The notes under the pieces: model-generated | The model's input: only the letters and a program-made list of their open reading frames with translations | The model's database searches: none | Told to the model about the DNA's origin: nothing | Part shown: positions 34,416 through 43,343 of the stretch, piece after piece | Layout of the letters: each line of letters starts with the position of its first letter | How positions within the stretch are numbered: the stretch's first letter is position 1 | Position numbers and translations under genes: made by a program | Source: Actinomadura rudentiformis | Lineage (GTDB): Bacteria > Actinomycetota > Actinomycetes > Streptosporangiales > Streptosporangiaceae | Direction: 5' to 3' | Assembly (NCBI RefSeq): GCF_008923185.1 | Contig: NZ_WBMT01000005.1 | Coordinates: 248,001 to 312,000, forward strand | Length of the DNA stretch: 64,000 bases

Positions 34416-35498
34416 ATGGCCTCGCCGTTCATCGAGATCCCGGTAGGGGATCGGCTCGTCAAAGTGTCTAATCCTGACAAAGTGCTCTTTCCAGAACATG
34501 GCTATACCAAGCGCCAGATGGTGGAGTACTTCATCGCGGTCGGGGACGGCATCCTCCGCGCCACGCGCAACCGTCCCACCACGCTCGAACGGTGGCCCGG
34601 CGGCGTCTTCGAGGGCGCCAAGCTCGCCACCCGGGTCGACTACGCGCGCGGCCAGGCGGGCATGGGCGCCGGGAAGTCCGACGCCTTCTACCAAAAGCGC
34701 ATTCCCAAGGGCGCGCCCGACTGGGTGCAGACGGCGCGGATCGAGTTCCCGAGCGGCCGGTCCGCGGACGAGGTCTGCCCGACCGAGGTGGCCGTGATCG
34801 CCTGGGCCGCCAACCTGGGCACGCTGACGTTCCACCCCTGGCCGGTGCGCCGCGATGACGTCGACCACCCGGACGAGCTGCGCATCGACTTCGATCCGCA
34901 ACCCGGCACCGACTTCAACGACGCGGTCAAGGTCGCGCTCGGCCCGGCCCGCGACCTGCTGGACGAGCTCGGCTACACCGGTTTCACCAAGACCTCCGGC
35001 AAGGGCGGCCTGCACGTCTACGTGCGGATCGAGCCGCGCTGGACGTTCACCAACGTGCGCCGCGCCGCGCTGGCGTTCGGCCGCGAGGTGGAACGCCGCA
35101 TCCCCGAGCTGGTCACCACCAAATGGTGGAAGGAGGAACGCGGCGAGCAGGTCTTCATCGACTTCAACCAGAACGCGCGCGACCGCACGATCGCCTCGGC
35201 CTACAGCATCCGGCCGCTCCCGCACGCGCCCGTCTCCGCGCCCGTGACCTGGGAGGAGCTCCCGGACGTCGAGCCCGAGGACTTCACCATCGCCACCATG
35301 CCCGCCCGCTTCGCCGAGCTGGGCGACCTGCACGCCGCCATCGACGACCGGTCGTTCTCGCTGGAGCCGCTCCTGGAGATGGCCGATCGCGACGAGAAGG
35401 ACCACGGCCTCGGCGACGCCCCGTACCCGCCCAACTATCCGAAGATGGCCGGCGAGCCCAAGCGCGTTCAGCCGAGCAAGGCCCGCAAGGACACCTGA
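34416..35498 (+). CDS. LigD-type DNA primase-polymerase
   Basis: A 360-residue stand-alone polymerase of the LigD (NHEJ) AEP superfamily, which adds ribo- or deoxynucleotides to gapped or broken DNA ends. Visible features: the start [10 protein letters not shown], the [18 protein letters not shown] segment, the metal-binding DxD in [10 protein letters not shown], the [10 protein letters not shown] loop and [19 protein letters not shown]. It lacks fused ligase and nuclease domains; a LigC-like ligase is encoded 14 kb away (49444). No Ku gene is in the window. The 3' end carries four copies of an 18-19 bp repeat. Confidence 0.9.
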   Translation: MASPFIEIPVGDRLVKVSNPDKVLFPEHGYTKRQMVEYFIAVGDGILRATRNRPTTLERWPGGVFEGAKLATRVDYARGQAGMGAGKSDAFYQKRIPKGAPDWVQTARIEFPSGRSADEVCPTEVAVIAWAANLGTLTFHPWPVRRDDVDHPDELRIDFDPQPGTDFNDAVKVALGPARDLLDELGYTGFTKTSGKGGLHVYVRIEPRWTFTNVRRAALAFGREVERRIPELVTTKWWKEERGEQVFIDFNQNARDRTIASAYSIRPLPHAPVSAPVTWEELPDVEPEDFTIATMPARFAELGDLHAAIDDRSFSLEPLLEMADRDEKDHGLGDAPYPPNYPKMAGEPKRVQPSKARKDT

Positions 35499-35554
35499 CG
35501 CCCGCAGGACACCTGACGCCCGCAGGACGGCTGACGCGCGCAAGGACGGCTGAC
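35481..35554. repeat. 18-19 bp tandem repeat (4 copies) spanning a stop codon
   Basis: Copies at 35481-35499, 35500-35517, 35518-35535 and 35536-35554. The first covers the final codons and TGA (35496-35498) of the LigD-like gene; each copy keeps a CTGAC. Copies 1-2 and copies 3-4 form two variants (ACACC and ACGGC). Confidence 0.9.
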
Positions 35555-35600
35555 GGCGCGGGGCCCCGGCAGGAGCCAGGGCCCCAGGTCGAAGGTCCGG

Positions 35601-37892
35601 TCAGCGGCCGCGTTGGAGGCGTGCCTGCATGGCGGGGGTGATCTGGGTGCTGTAGATGCCGCGGCCGAAGGTGGCCGCGAAGAGGCGGCCGGACACGGCG
35701 TTGAACTCGATGTCGTTCACCGGCGCCAGCGGAAGGTGGCCCAGGCGCAGCCAGAAGCGGCCGGACGGGGCGCCTGCGTAGACGCCGACGTCGGTGGCCA
35801 CGAACAGGATCCCGGCCGGGCCGATGACGATGTCGTTCACCGGTGCCTCGGGCAGGGTTCCAGTGACGTCCCGCCAGTTGGCGCCGCCGTCGGTGGTGAG
35901 CAGCACGTGGCCGCCGGTGCCCTGCGCGCGATAACCCGAGAGCGTGGCGAACGCGCGCCGGGCGTTCCGCGGATCGACCGCCACGCGGGTCACCCACGGC
36001 TGGTCCTTCAGCAGGAGGCGCCAGCTCTGGCCGCCGTCCGTCGTGGCCGAGACGCGGCCGTCGTCGGAGCCGACCAGGATCGACCGCGGGTCGGTGGCGC
36101 TCGGCGCGATCGTGGTGAGGGTGCCGAACGGGTACACCTCGTCGCGTCCCGGGCCGCCGGTCAGGTCGGGGCTCACGGGCGTGTAGTCCAGCCCGTTGGT
36201 CGAACGGTAGAGCCGGTTGCTGCCGAAGTAGACGGTGCCGGTCGCGCCGGGCTGCAGGACGACCGGGCTGAGCCAGTTGTACCGGTCCTCCTCGGCCAGG
36301 CCGCGGAACGGCACGAGGGTGTCACCGCCGTCGGTCGAACGCGAGCAGAAGCCGAACTGGTAGCAGCTGTAGACGATGTTCTGGTCGGCGGGGTCGATGA
36401 CGTTGGCCTCGCCGTCGCCGCCCTGGAACTCGTTCCAGCGCGGGCCGCCCCAGGTGCGCAGCGACCCGTTGTCCTGCGTTCCGCCGGCGATGCGGGTGGC
36501 GTCCTGCGCGCTGACGGTCAGCGTGTAGAACTGGGTGAACGGGTGGTTCACGGCCATCTGCCAGGTGCCGCTGCGGCCGTTGGCGTCGGAGCGGTAGACG
36601 CCGCCGTCGTTGCCCTCGTACACGCGGCCCGGCACCTTGGGGTCCCAGGCGATCGCATGGTGGTCGACGTGCATGCCCTCGTTGGACGTCCAGCTCTTGC
36701 CGCCGTTGGTGGACTCGAAGAGCGAGGCGGAGGGGATGAGCACGCGTTCGGGGTCGGCCGGGTCGATCCAGACGTAGCCGGTCCACCAGTACGGCACGTT
36801 GCCGGGCGGCAGCGCCGCCGTCGCGAACGAGTCGCCGCCGTCGTCGGAGACGTAGAAGCCCTTGTGGTTGCCGAACTGCCCGTACGTCGAGGTCAGCACG
36901 TAGACCCGGTCCGGGCGTGAGGGCGCGATGCCGACGCCGATCCGGCCCAGCCGCGGGTCGCTGCGCAGCGCGATGTCGTCACCGGGCGTCGGCGCGGTCA
37001 CGTTGTCGAGGCGCGTCCAGGACGCACCGCCGTCGAGCGAGCGATAGAGGCCCGAGCCGACACCGCCGTAGCGGCGCAGGTCGGGTTCGCGGCGCCGGTC
37101 CCACAGCGTGGCGAAGAGGCGCTTGGGATTCGCCGGGTCGATGGCCAGGCCACTGGCGCCGGTCGTGGCGTTCGGCACGTCCAGGCTGCGCGTCCAGCTT
37201 CGGCCGCCGTTGGAGGAGACGTAGACGCCGCGTTCACCGCCCGGCCGGAACAGCGAGCCGGTCGCCGCGACGTAGATCCGCTTGGGGTTCGCCGGGTCGA
37301 CGGCGATGAGCGAGATCGTGGCCGACCGGCGGAGGCCGATGTTCTTCCACGTCCGGCCGCCGTCGGTGGACTTGTAGATCCCGTCCCCCTCATATGTGAT
37401 CGAGCCGCCGCCCGGGTTGGACTCGCCCGTGCCGACGTAGATCGCGCCGTCGGAGCTGGTGGCGACCGCGCCGATGGCCTGCGGATACGACTCGGGCCAG
37501 ATCGCGGTGAGCGTGCGGCCCCGGTCCGTGCTCTTCCACATGCCGCCGCTCGCCGCCGCGACGTAGACGGTGTCCGCCCGGCGAGGGTCGACCGCGATGC
37601 CGGTGACCCGTCCGCCGATGTTGTCGGGTCCTTCCGAACGCCACCGGACGCCGATGCCGGGCTTCTGCCTCGCCGCGGCACCGGCCTGGATCAGCGCGCG
37701 TTCAGGCAGCCCCAGGCCGCCCGAGGTGTCCTGCAGGGCCTTGAACTCGCCCGGTGCCGCCGGCCCCAGGCGCGGGGGTACCCGATCCGCCTGCGCCGCG
37801 GTGGGGGCGGCGAGTGTCGAGGACGTGAGAACGGCCGTGAGACCCAGCGCGAGCGCGGCGCGCCGGACAGGGGAACGTGAGGGGAACGGCAT
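35601..37892 (-). CDS. Large secreted BNR/VPS10-like propeller protein
   Basis: A 763-residue exported protein. The signal peptide MPFPSRSPVRRAALALGLTA is followed by an Ala-rich end. The rest is a tandem array of sialidase-type BNR/Asp-box motifs (S-x-D-x-G-x-T/S-W): STDGGRTWKN, SSNGGRSWTR, SLDGGASWTR, STNGGKSWTS, TTDGGQSWRL, TTDGGANWRD. This is the two-propeller fold shared by Xgh74-like xyloglucanases and sortilins. No clear glycosidase Asp pair could be fixed. The ATG at 37892 has GGAGG upstream. It is a monocistron. Confidence 0.85.
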   Translation of the reverse strand: MPFPSRSPVRRAALALGLTAVLTSSTLAAPTAAQADRVPPRLGPAAPGEFKALQDTSGGLGLPERALIQAGAAARQKPGIGVRWRSEGPDNIGGRVTGIAVDPRRADTVYVAAASGGMWKSTDRGRTLTAIWPESYPQAIGAVATSSDGAIYVGTGESNPGGGSITYEGDGIYKSTDGGRTWKNIGLRRSATISLIAVDPANPKRIYVAATGSLFRPGGERGVYVSSNGGRSWTRSLDVPNATTGASGLAIDPANPKRLFATLWDRRREPDLRRYGGVGSGLYRSLDGGASWTRLDNVTAPTPGDDIALRSDPRLGRIGVGIAPSRPDRVYVLTSTYGQFGNHKGFYVSDDGGDSFATAALPPGNVPYWWTGYVWIDPADPERVLIPSASLFESTNGGKSWTSNEGMHVDHHAIAWDPKVPGRVYEGNDGGVYRSDANGRSGTWQMAVNHPFTQFYTLTVSAQDATRIAGGTQDNGSLRTWGGPRWNEFQGGDGEANVIDPADQNIVYSCYQFGFCSRSTDGGDTLVPFRGLAEEDRYNWLSPVVLQPGATGTVYFGSNRLYRSTNGLDYTPVSPDLTGGPGRDEVYPFGTLTTIAPSATDPRSILVGSDDGRVSATTDGGQSWRLLLKDQPWVTRVAVDPRNARRAFATLSGYRAQGTGGHVLLTTDGGANWRDVTGTLPEAPVNDIVIGPAGILFVATDVGVYAGAPSGRFWLRLGHLPLAPVNDIEFNAVSGRLFAATFGRGIYSTQITPAMQARLQRGR

Positions 37893-38078
37893 GAGGGGTG
37901 CCTCCAGGGATCGTGTTCGATCGCCTCCGGCACCACTCGTAACCCGGCGCCCTCGCGCCGTACATCCACAGCTGTTCACGAACTTCCGTGCGTTTCGCCC
38001 CAATTGTCGCGAAGTCTGCTGCTGATCGCCGTGCCCGGCGGGTCCCCCTGGCCAAGGCTGGCCGCCCACAAGCCGCAC

Positions 38079-38110
38079 ATGGCAGGGCCGCCGAATGGCA
38101 GGGCCGCCGC
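38079..38110. repeat. 16-bp tandem duplication near the 38146 gene end
   Basis: ATGGCAGGGCCGCCGA (38079-38094) is repeated directly at 38095-38110 with one change. It lies 36 nt past the stop of the secreted hydrolase and overlaps the terminator hairpin. Confidence 0.6.
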
Positions 38111-38132
38111 CCCTGGCGGGGACGGCGGCCCT
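38100..38132. terminator. Hairpin after the X-Pro peptidase-like gene
   Basis: AGGGCCGCCG plus CCCC, 4-nt loop, GGGG, one bulged A, CGGCGGCCCT: 14 bp in total, 14 nt from the gene stop. No T-run. A likely stem-type terminator of the 38146 gene. Confidence 0.6.
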
Positions 38133-38145
38133 GGGTCGGGACGGG

Positions 38146-40098
38146 TTACTTCAGTTCACGGGATTGGACGGGAATGTTGACCTTGGTCGGGCCGCGCCAC
38201 GCGGACTTGGTCTGCGGGGCGGCGAGGGCGGACGCACCCGAGCCGCTGAAGACGACCGGGACGGTGATGCTGCTGCCCGCGAGGTCCACCGTGACCTGCG
38301 CGCCTGTGGCGGTCTCCGCGAGGTAGTCGGTGTCGGTGCCCGCGATGACCAGGGCCAGGCGGTGCCCCTTCTTGAACACGTAGTCCTGCGGGAGGGTCTG
38401 CCACTTCACGCGGTGGAACTTGCCCGGCGTGAGCGGGGTCGGGTTGGTCAGGGACAGGCGGTTCTGGGCGTCGATCCAGCCGCGCGCCACGACGTTGACC
38501 GGGCTCGTGACCGTGCGGATCGGCGTCTTCTTGTAGCAGGCGTCGTCGGCCGGGATGCTCTCACCCCAGCAGTCCTCGGCGGGCAGCTCGTCCAAGCCGC
38601 CGCGGGCGCCGAGGTAGTCAACGCGGGCGTCGGTGCCGTAGTCCACCAGCATCGCGGTGAGGTTGCTGGTCGGCTTGTCGAGCTTGACCTTGAGGTCGGC
38701 GACCGGGGTGCCCGACAGTCGGGCGTTGCCCGGCAGCGGCTGCGACACGTACGCCAGGCGGTACGGCTTGGCCGTCGTCGGGTCGGCGACCAGGTCGGCC
38801 TCGGACGCCTCGGTGTCGGTGAACGAGGCGGTGCTGCCCTTGGGCGCGGCCTTCAGCCCGAGCGAGCCGCCCGTGCCGGGCCGGAGCGCGACCTTGCGGC
38901 TGCGTGCGGCCGGCCAGTCCGGCTCCTTGATCCACTGACCCGGTGCGACCTCGACATCGGCCTTGGGGGTGCGATGGACACCGTTGTTGATCTTGAAGAG
39001 CTCGCTGTCGAACCAGCGGTGGAGCACCGGCACCCAGGTCTCGCGGCGGAAGTCGAACGGGTCGGTGTGGCCGTACTGGCCGACCCAGATCTTGCGCTTG
39101 ACGCCCTGCTTCTTTAGCCCGTCCCACCAGCGCGAGAAGTGCACCGGCTGCACGTTGAGGTCGTTCACCGTGTGGATGACGAAGACGCTGGCGCGGACCT
39201 TGCGGACGTCGCCGTACGTGCCGTGCCGGTAGTTGCTGTTGGCGAAGAACTTGTTGTAGTTGCCGGTCGCGTCGTCCTCGCCGACGTGCAGCGCCTGGCG
39301 GACGGCCTCGCACTTGGCGTCGGGATCGTTGTCGACCACCTTGGCCAGGTAGTCGTGGTAGTTGTTGGCGAACTTGGCGCCGTTGCTGCGGATGTACTCG
39401 TACCAGCTGCTGATCGCCGAGATCGGCACGATGGTCGACAGGCCCTTGACGCCCGTGGCCGCCACGCCGTTGGCCAGGGTGCCGTCGTACGACTTTCCGA
39501 TCATGCCGGAACGGCCGTTGTGCCAGCTCGCCTTGACCTTCTTGCCGTCGGCGCCGTACGCGGTGCCGCGCCCGTTCAGCCAGTCGATGACGGCCTTGCC
39601 GCCCGCGATGTCCTGCACCTGGCCGGTGCCGGGACACCCGTCGGACTTGGTCGTGCCGATCATGTCGATGGCGAGGTAGGCGTACCCGCGCGGCACGAAG
39701 TAGTTGTCATAGAACAGCGGGAACTTGAGGGGATTGCCCGCCGCGTCGTAGGTCTTCTTCTCGGCCTCGTTGCCGCGGCCGAGGTTGTCGAAGTACGGGC
39801 TGTTGTCGATGATGACCGGTGACTTCAGCCCCTTCTGCGTCTCCTTGGGCCGAACGATGTCGACCCGGACCCTGTCGCGCTTGCCGTCGCCGTCGCTGTC
39901 GAGCGACGACTCGACGTACACGTACTCGCGGATCGCGTCCTTGTACGAGAAGACCGGCTGTGTGACGCCGCCCTTCACCACGATCTTGGGCGCCGCGGCC
40001 TGGGCGTCGGCGACGCCGCCCGCGCCGATCAACGCCGTACCGGACAGGACGGCGATCGCGATCGTTTGCGGGGTTCGTCTCAGGGATCTCCTGGGCAA
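38146..40098 (-). CDS. Secreted X-Pro dipeptidyl-peptidase-like hydrolase
   Basis: A 650-residue exported alpha/beta-hydrolase of the CocE/PepX (S15) family. The nucleophile motif is GKSYDGTLANG (Ser), the segment DMIGTTKSDGCPGTGQ belongs to the fold, and the histidine is likely in GQYGHTDPF. A C-terminal jelly-roll (PepX_C) domain ends in VPVVFSGSG. The chosen TTG at 40098 sits behind CCGGAGG, giving the signal peptide MPRRSLRRTPQTIAIAVLSG; longer starts produce an unlikely leader. It would act outside the cell on peptides or esters. Confidence 0.85.
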   Translation of the reverse strand: MPRRSLRRTPQTIAIAVLSGTALIGAGGVADAQAAAPKIVVKGGVTQPVFSYKDAIREYVYVESSLDSDGDGKRDRVRVDIVRPKETQKGLKSPVIIDNSPYFDNLGRGNEAEKKTYDAAGNPLKFPLFYDNYFVPRGYAYLAIDMIGTTKSDGCPGTGQVQDIAGGKAVIDWLNGRGTAYGADGKKVKASWHNGRSGMIGKSYDGTLANGVAATGVKGLSTIVPISAISSWYEYIRSNGAKFANNYHDYLAKVVDNDPDAKCEAVRQALHVGEDDATGNYNKFFANSNYRHGTYGDVRKVRASVFVIHTVNDLNVQPVHFSRWWDGLKKQGVKRKIWVGQYGHTDPFDFRRETWVPVLHRWFDSELFKINNGVHRTPKADVEVAPGQWIKEPDWPAARSRKVALRPGTGGSLGLKAAPKGSTASFTDTEASEADLVADPTTAKPYRLAYVSQPLPGNARLSGTPVADLKVKLDKPTSNLTAMLVDYGTDARVDYLGARGGLDELPAEDCWGESIPADDACYKKTPIRTVTSPVNVVARGWIDAQNRLSLTNPTPLTPGKFHRVKWQTLPQDYVFKKGHRLALVIAGTDTDYLAETATGAQVTVDLAGSSITVPVVFSGSGASALAAPQTKSAWRGPTKVNIPVQSRELK

Positions 40099-40335
40099 CC
40101 CGCACCTCCGGAGGGGAATCGAAAGGTTGATCTCTACGGAGGCACAGGTTCCTCGCTGACAGGCGCCAGGTAAATATCCAGGCTCCAGTAACTCTGGCCG
40201 GGTTTGGTCACTTGTTGCCGTTGCGGTTCCGGGTGGACCCCTATGCCGGTTCCGCCCTGTCTGTTTTGGGTGGGTACGGGTGGTTGTCGGGTGTCCGGGC
40301 ACCCAGCGAAGGTCTCGAGTCGATCAGGAGGAACG

Positions 40336-40557
40336 ATGGGCTGGGGTTACCGAAAATCAATCAAGATGGGTCCATTCCGGATCAATCTGTCCAAGTCGGG
40401 CGTCGGACACAGCGTCGGCGGACGCGGCGCCCGCTACACCCGCACGGCGGACGGCCGCCGGGAGATGACGTTCCGCATCCCCGGCACCGGCCTGTCCTGG
40501 CGTCGCCCGATGGGCCGCCGCTCGGACCGCCGCCGCCCCCGCCGCCGTCGCGGCTGA
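40336..40557 (+). CDS. DUF4236 domain protein
   Basis: A 73-residue protein with the DUF4236 signature MGWGYRKSIKMGPFRINLSK then SGVGHSVGGRGARYTRTADGR, and an Arg-rich tail. Good Shine-Dalgarno (AGGAGGAACG). The family's role is unknown. Followed 10 nt later by a very strong terminator. Confidence 0.85.
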   Translation: MGWGYRKSIKMGPFRINLSKSGVGHSVGGRGARYTRTADGRREMTFRIPGTGLSWRRPMGRRSDRRRPRRRRG

Positions 40558-40567
40558 CCACCACCCC

Positions 40568-40604
40568 GGCCGCCGTCGACCCGCTGCGCGGGTCGACGGC
40601 GGCC
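40568..40604 (+). terminator. Perfect 17-bp terminator stem
   Basis: Left arm 40568-40584, 3-nt loop (tgc), right arm 40588-40604, fully complementary (GGCCGCCGTCGACCCGC), followed by TTGCTG. It ends the DUF4236 transcript before the next lipoprotein gene. Confidence 0.85.
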
Positions 40605-40669
40605 TTGCTGTGCCGGGCAGGCGCTACGATCTTGCTCTTCCGATCCACCCCCCGCCGATGGAGGTCGTG

Positions 40670-41137
40670 TTGCGTCGTAGCCTTCTGCCCGTTATCGGAC
40701 TGGCCCTGGGTCTCGCCGTCGCCGGGTGCGGAGGCGACGACAAGCCCGCCGCGTCCGCCACGTCCGGGACTCCCAAGGCGGCGGGGTCCGGTGGCGTGGC
40801 GCCCCAGAGTCCAGAGGCCGAGCCCGCTCCGAAGGGCGCTCCGGCACTGCAGGGCCTCGCCAAGAAGATCAGCCAGGCCGGGCTCGGCTGCACGGCGCCC
40901 AGGGCCGGCCAGGTGGCCGGCGGCACCAAGGTCAGCTGCACGGTGAAGGGCGAGCAGACCAACATCGAGCTCTACAGCTCCGCGGCCGGCTATGAGGCGG
41001 CCCGCACGATGATCAAGGGCACGGGTGCCAAGGTCTGCAGCGTGACCGACGATATGACCTGGCTGGTCACACCGGAGAGCAAGGAGGTGGCGACCGCCAT
41101 CCAGGGGGCGGTCGGCGGCAAGGTCGTCTGCACCTGA
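40670..41137 (+). CDS. Lipoprotein of unknown function
   Basis: A 155-residue lipoprotein: MRRSLLPVIGLALGLAVAGC with lipidated Cys at residue 20, an Ala/Pro linker, then a domain with three further cysteines (GLGCTAP, VSCTVKG, KVCSVTD) and a fourth at the very end (VVCT). Two disulfides are likely. TTG at 40670 is chosen because GGAGG is five bases upstream and the signal is typical; ATG at 40658 is the alternative. Function unknown. Confidence 0.78.
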   Translation: MRRSLLPVIGLALGLAVAGCGGDDKPAASATSGTPKAAGSGGVAPQSPEAEPAPKGAPALQGLAKKISQAGLGCTAPRAGQVAGGTKVSCTVKGEQTNIELYSSAAGYEAARTMIKGTGAKVCSVTDDMTWLVTPESKEVATAIQGAVGGKVVCT

Positions 41138-41194
41138 GATCCGCCGCACCCGGGTCCTTTTTGGTGCTGTTCGTCCGGTCCGTACAGTGGTGGC

Positions 41195-41692
41195 GTGGAA
41201 ATCACGCGGATGCTGCCCGAGCATGCCGACGAGGTGCTGGCCATCTTCCAGGCCGGGATCGACAGCGGGAATGCGACGTTCGAGACCACCTGCCCGGCGT
41301 GGGAGAAGTTCTCGGCGGGCAAGCTGGCCGACCACCGTTTCGTGGCCCGGGACGCCGATCGCGTCCTCGGCTGGGCGGCGCTCTCACCGATCTCCGACCG
41401 TCCCGTGTACGCCGGGGTCGCGGAGGTGTCGATCTACATCCACCCCGAGGCGCAGGGCCGTGGCGCGGGCCGCGCGCTGCTCGGCGCCCTGATCGACTCC
41501 AGCGAGCGCGGCGGTCTCTGGACCCTGCAGGCGGGCATCTTCCCGGAGAACGCCGCCAGCATCCGGCTTCACGAGTCCCTGGGCTTCCGGCTGGTCGGCG
41601 TGCGCGAACACCTGGGCCGCCACGACTTCGGCGGCCGGTCGGTCTGGCGCGACGTGGTCCTCCTGGAACGCCGCAGCGACATCGTCGTCTAG
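41195..41692 (+). CDS. GNAT N-acetyltransferase, phosphinothricin-acetyltransferase-like
   Basis: A 165-residue acetyltransferase of the Pat/Bar/YncA group, which acetylates amino groups of small molecules such as phosphinothricin, methionine sulfone or sulfoximine. The acetyl-CoA loop HPEAQGRGAGRALLGAL, the segment AEVSIYIHPEA and the C-terminal FGFRLVGVREHLGRH-like region (LGFRLVGVREHLGRHDFGG) are seen. GTG start. Substrate is inferred from family only. Confidence 0.88.
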   Translation: MEITRMLPEHADEVLAIFQAGIDSGNATFETTCPAWEKFSAGKLADHRFVARDADRVLGWAALSPISDRPVYAGVAEVSIYIHPEAQGRGAGRALLGALIDSSERGGLWTLQAGIFPENAASIRLHESLGFRLVGVREHLGRHDFGGRSVWRDVVLLERRSDIVV

Positions 41693-41725
41693 GGTCACGC
41701 CGCGCCGAAGCGGCATCTGGCAGGG

Positions 41726-43171
41726 TCAGAACTCGAACAGACCGGCCTTCTCGCGCGTGTACGCGAGCACCGAGTCGTTGCCGTAACCGCTGTCCTTGGT
41801 GCCTTCGAGCGGGAACATCACCTTGCGGTACGTGTTGACCCAGACCGTCCCGGTGTCCAGCCGGCGGAACATGCGCTGGGCCGTGCCCAGATCGCGGGTC
41901 CACACCCCGGCGGCCAGCCCGTAGACCGAGTCGTTGGCGAGGGCGACCGCCTCCTCCTCGGTGTCGAACGGGAGCACCACGGCGACGGGGCCGAAGATCT
42001 CCTCCTGGCAGACGCGCAGCGAGTTGTCGGACGTGGCGAACAGCGTCGGCTCGACCCAGTAGCCGCCCGCGTGCGCCTCGTCCACGAGCTCGGCGCCGAA
42101 CCGGCCGCCGAAGACCAGCTCCGCGCCCTCCTTCGCGCCGATCTCCAGGTACGAGGTGACGCGCTCGTACTGCTCCGCCGACACGATGGGGCCCATCGTG
42201 GTGTCGGGCGAGAGGGTGTCGCCGAGCCGGACACCCGCGGCGATCTCCTTCATCCGGTAGATCATCTCGTCGTACACCGGGCGCTGGATGAGGATGCGCG
42301 AGCCGCCGTAGCAGATCTGGCCCGCATTGGCGGTGAAGATCGCCTGGGTGGTGACGCCCGGGGCCGCCCTGTCCAGATCGGCGTCGGCGAAGACGATGTT
42401 GGGCGATTTGCCGCCGAGCTCCAGCGCGAGCGGTTTGAGCGACTCGGCGGAGGCACGGGTGATGATCTGCGCGGTGCCGACGGAGCCGGTGAGGCTGACC
42501 TTGTTGACCCCCCGGCTGCGCACCATCGGATCGGCGACCTCCTCGCCGAGGCCGGACACGATGTTGAGGACGCCGGGCGGCAGCACCTCCCGCAGCAGCT
42601 CGCCCACCCGGAGCGAGGACACCGTGGCCTGCTCCGCGGGCTTGATGATGACGGTGTTGCCCGCCGCCAGCGCGAACGCGGCCTTGGCCGAGAGCGTGGA
42701 GATGGGGGAGTTCCACGGGATGATCCCGAGGACGACGCCGTACGGCTCGCGCCGCGTGAGGCCCTGGCTGCCCGGGCCGAAGTCGACGCTGCGGCCCTCG
42801 ACCGCGGCGGCGCATTCGGCGGCGGCGTTGGTCCACAGATACGTCATGCCGGGCAGGTCGCGCTTGGCGGTCTCGGTGATGAGCCTGCCGTTGTCGATCG
42901 TCTCCAGCTCGGCCAGTTCCTTGGCGTTCTTGGCGAACACCTCGGCGACCTTGCGCAGGTAGTGCGCCCGCCCGGCGGCGGGCATGCCCGACCACTTGGG
43001 GAACGCGGCGCGGGCGGCCTCGACGGCGGCGGCCGCGTCCGCGGCGCCGGAGCGCGGGATCGTCGCCCAGACCTCGCCGGTCGCCGGATTGACCGAGTCC
43101 AGCGTGCGGCCGTCCGCGGCGGGCCGCAGCTCGCCGCCGATCAGGTTGGAGTAGTCCCGGACCTCTGTCAT
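41726..43171 (-). CDS. Aldehyde dehydrogenase
   Basis: A 481-residue NAD(P)-dependent aldehyde dehydrogenase. The catalytic glutamate is in LALELGGKSPN and the nucleophile cysteine in FTANAGQICYGG, with the cofactor region IIPWNSPISTL and GSVGTAQII. Length is normal. Substrate not fixed; the nearest groups act on aromatic, fatty or semialdehyde substrates. It is divergent from the sulfatase and shares its AT-rich promoter region. Confidence 0.92.
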   Translation of the reverse strand: MTEVRDYSNLIGGELRPAADGRTLDSVNPATGEVWATIPRSGAADAAAAVEAARAAFPKWSGMPAAGRAHYLRKVAEVFAKNAKELAELETIDNGRLITETAKRDLPGMTYLWTNAAAECAAAVEGRSVDFGPGSQGLTRREPYGVVLGIIPWNSPISTLSAKAAFALAAGNTVIIKPAEQATVSSLRVGELLREVLPPGVLNIVSGLGEEVADPMVRSRGVNKVSLTGSVGTAQIITRASAESLKPLALELGGKSPNIVFADADLDRAAPGVTTQAIFTANAGQICYGGSRILIQRPVYDEMIYRMKEIAAGVRLGDTLSPDTTMGPIVSAEQYERVTSYLEIGAKEGAELVFGGRFGAELVDEAHAGGYWVEPTLFATSDNSLRVCQEEIFGPVAVVLPFDTEEEAVALANDSVYGLAAGVWTRDLGTAQRMFRRLDTGTVWVNTYRKVMFPLEGTKDSGYGNDSVLAYTREKAGLFEF

Positions 43172-43290
43172 CGCCGTCCCCTCTGCCTACGGTCGTACGG
43201 CGACCAAGCGTACGCTTGGTCAACCCTCGAACGGAAGCCCGGGGCGGTCCAGGTCACGCCAGGTCGGTATTGCGCGGACGATCAGCCATT

Positions 43291-43340
43291 CCCTACTATC
43301 CCGATCAAGTTAACTAAATTAGTAGGGAAAGTAGGGTTTT
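43291..43340. promoter_or_regulatory. AT-rich operator/promoter of the sulfatase
   Basis: CCCTACTA (43291-43298) and TAGTAGGG (43320-43327) are a perfect 8-bp inverted repeat around the AT-rich core AAGTTAACTAAAT. A third GTAGGG (43331-43336) follows. This AT island lies immediately before the GTG at 43344. Likely operator/promoter of the sulfatase gene. Confidence 0.6.
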
Positions 43341-43343
43341 ATC

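Noticed and set aside
35481..35554. CRISPR-like array
   Set aside because: The units are directly adjacent with no spacers and cross a stop codon, so this is a tandem duplication.
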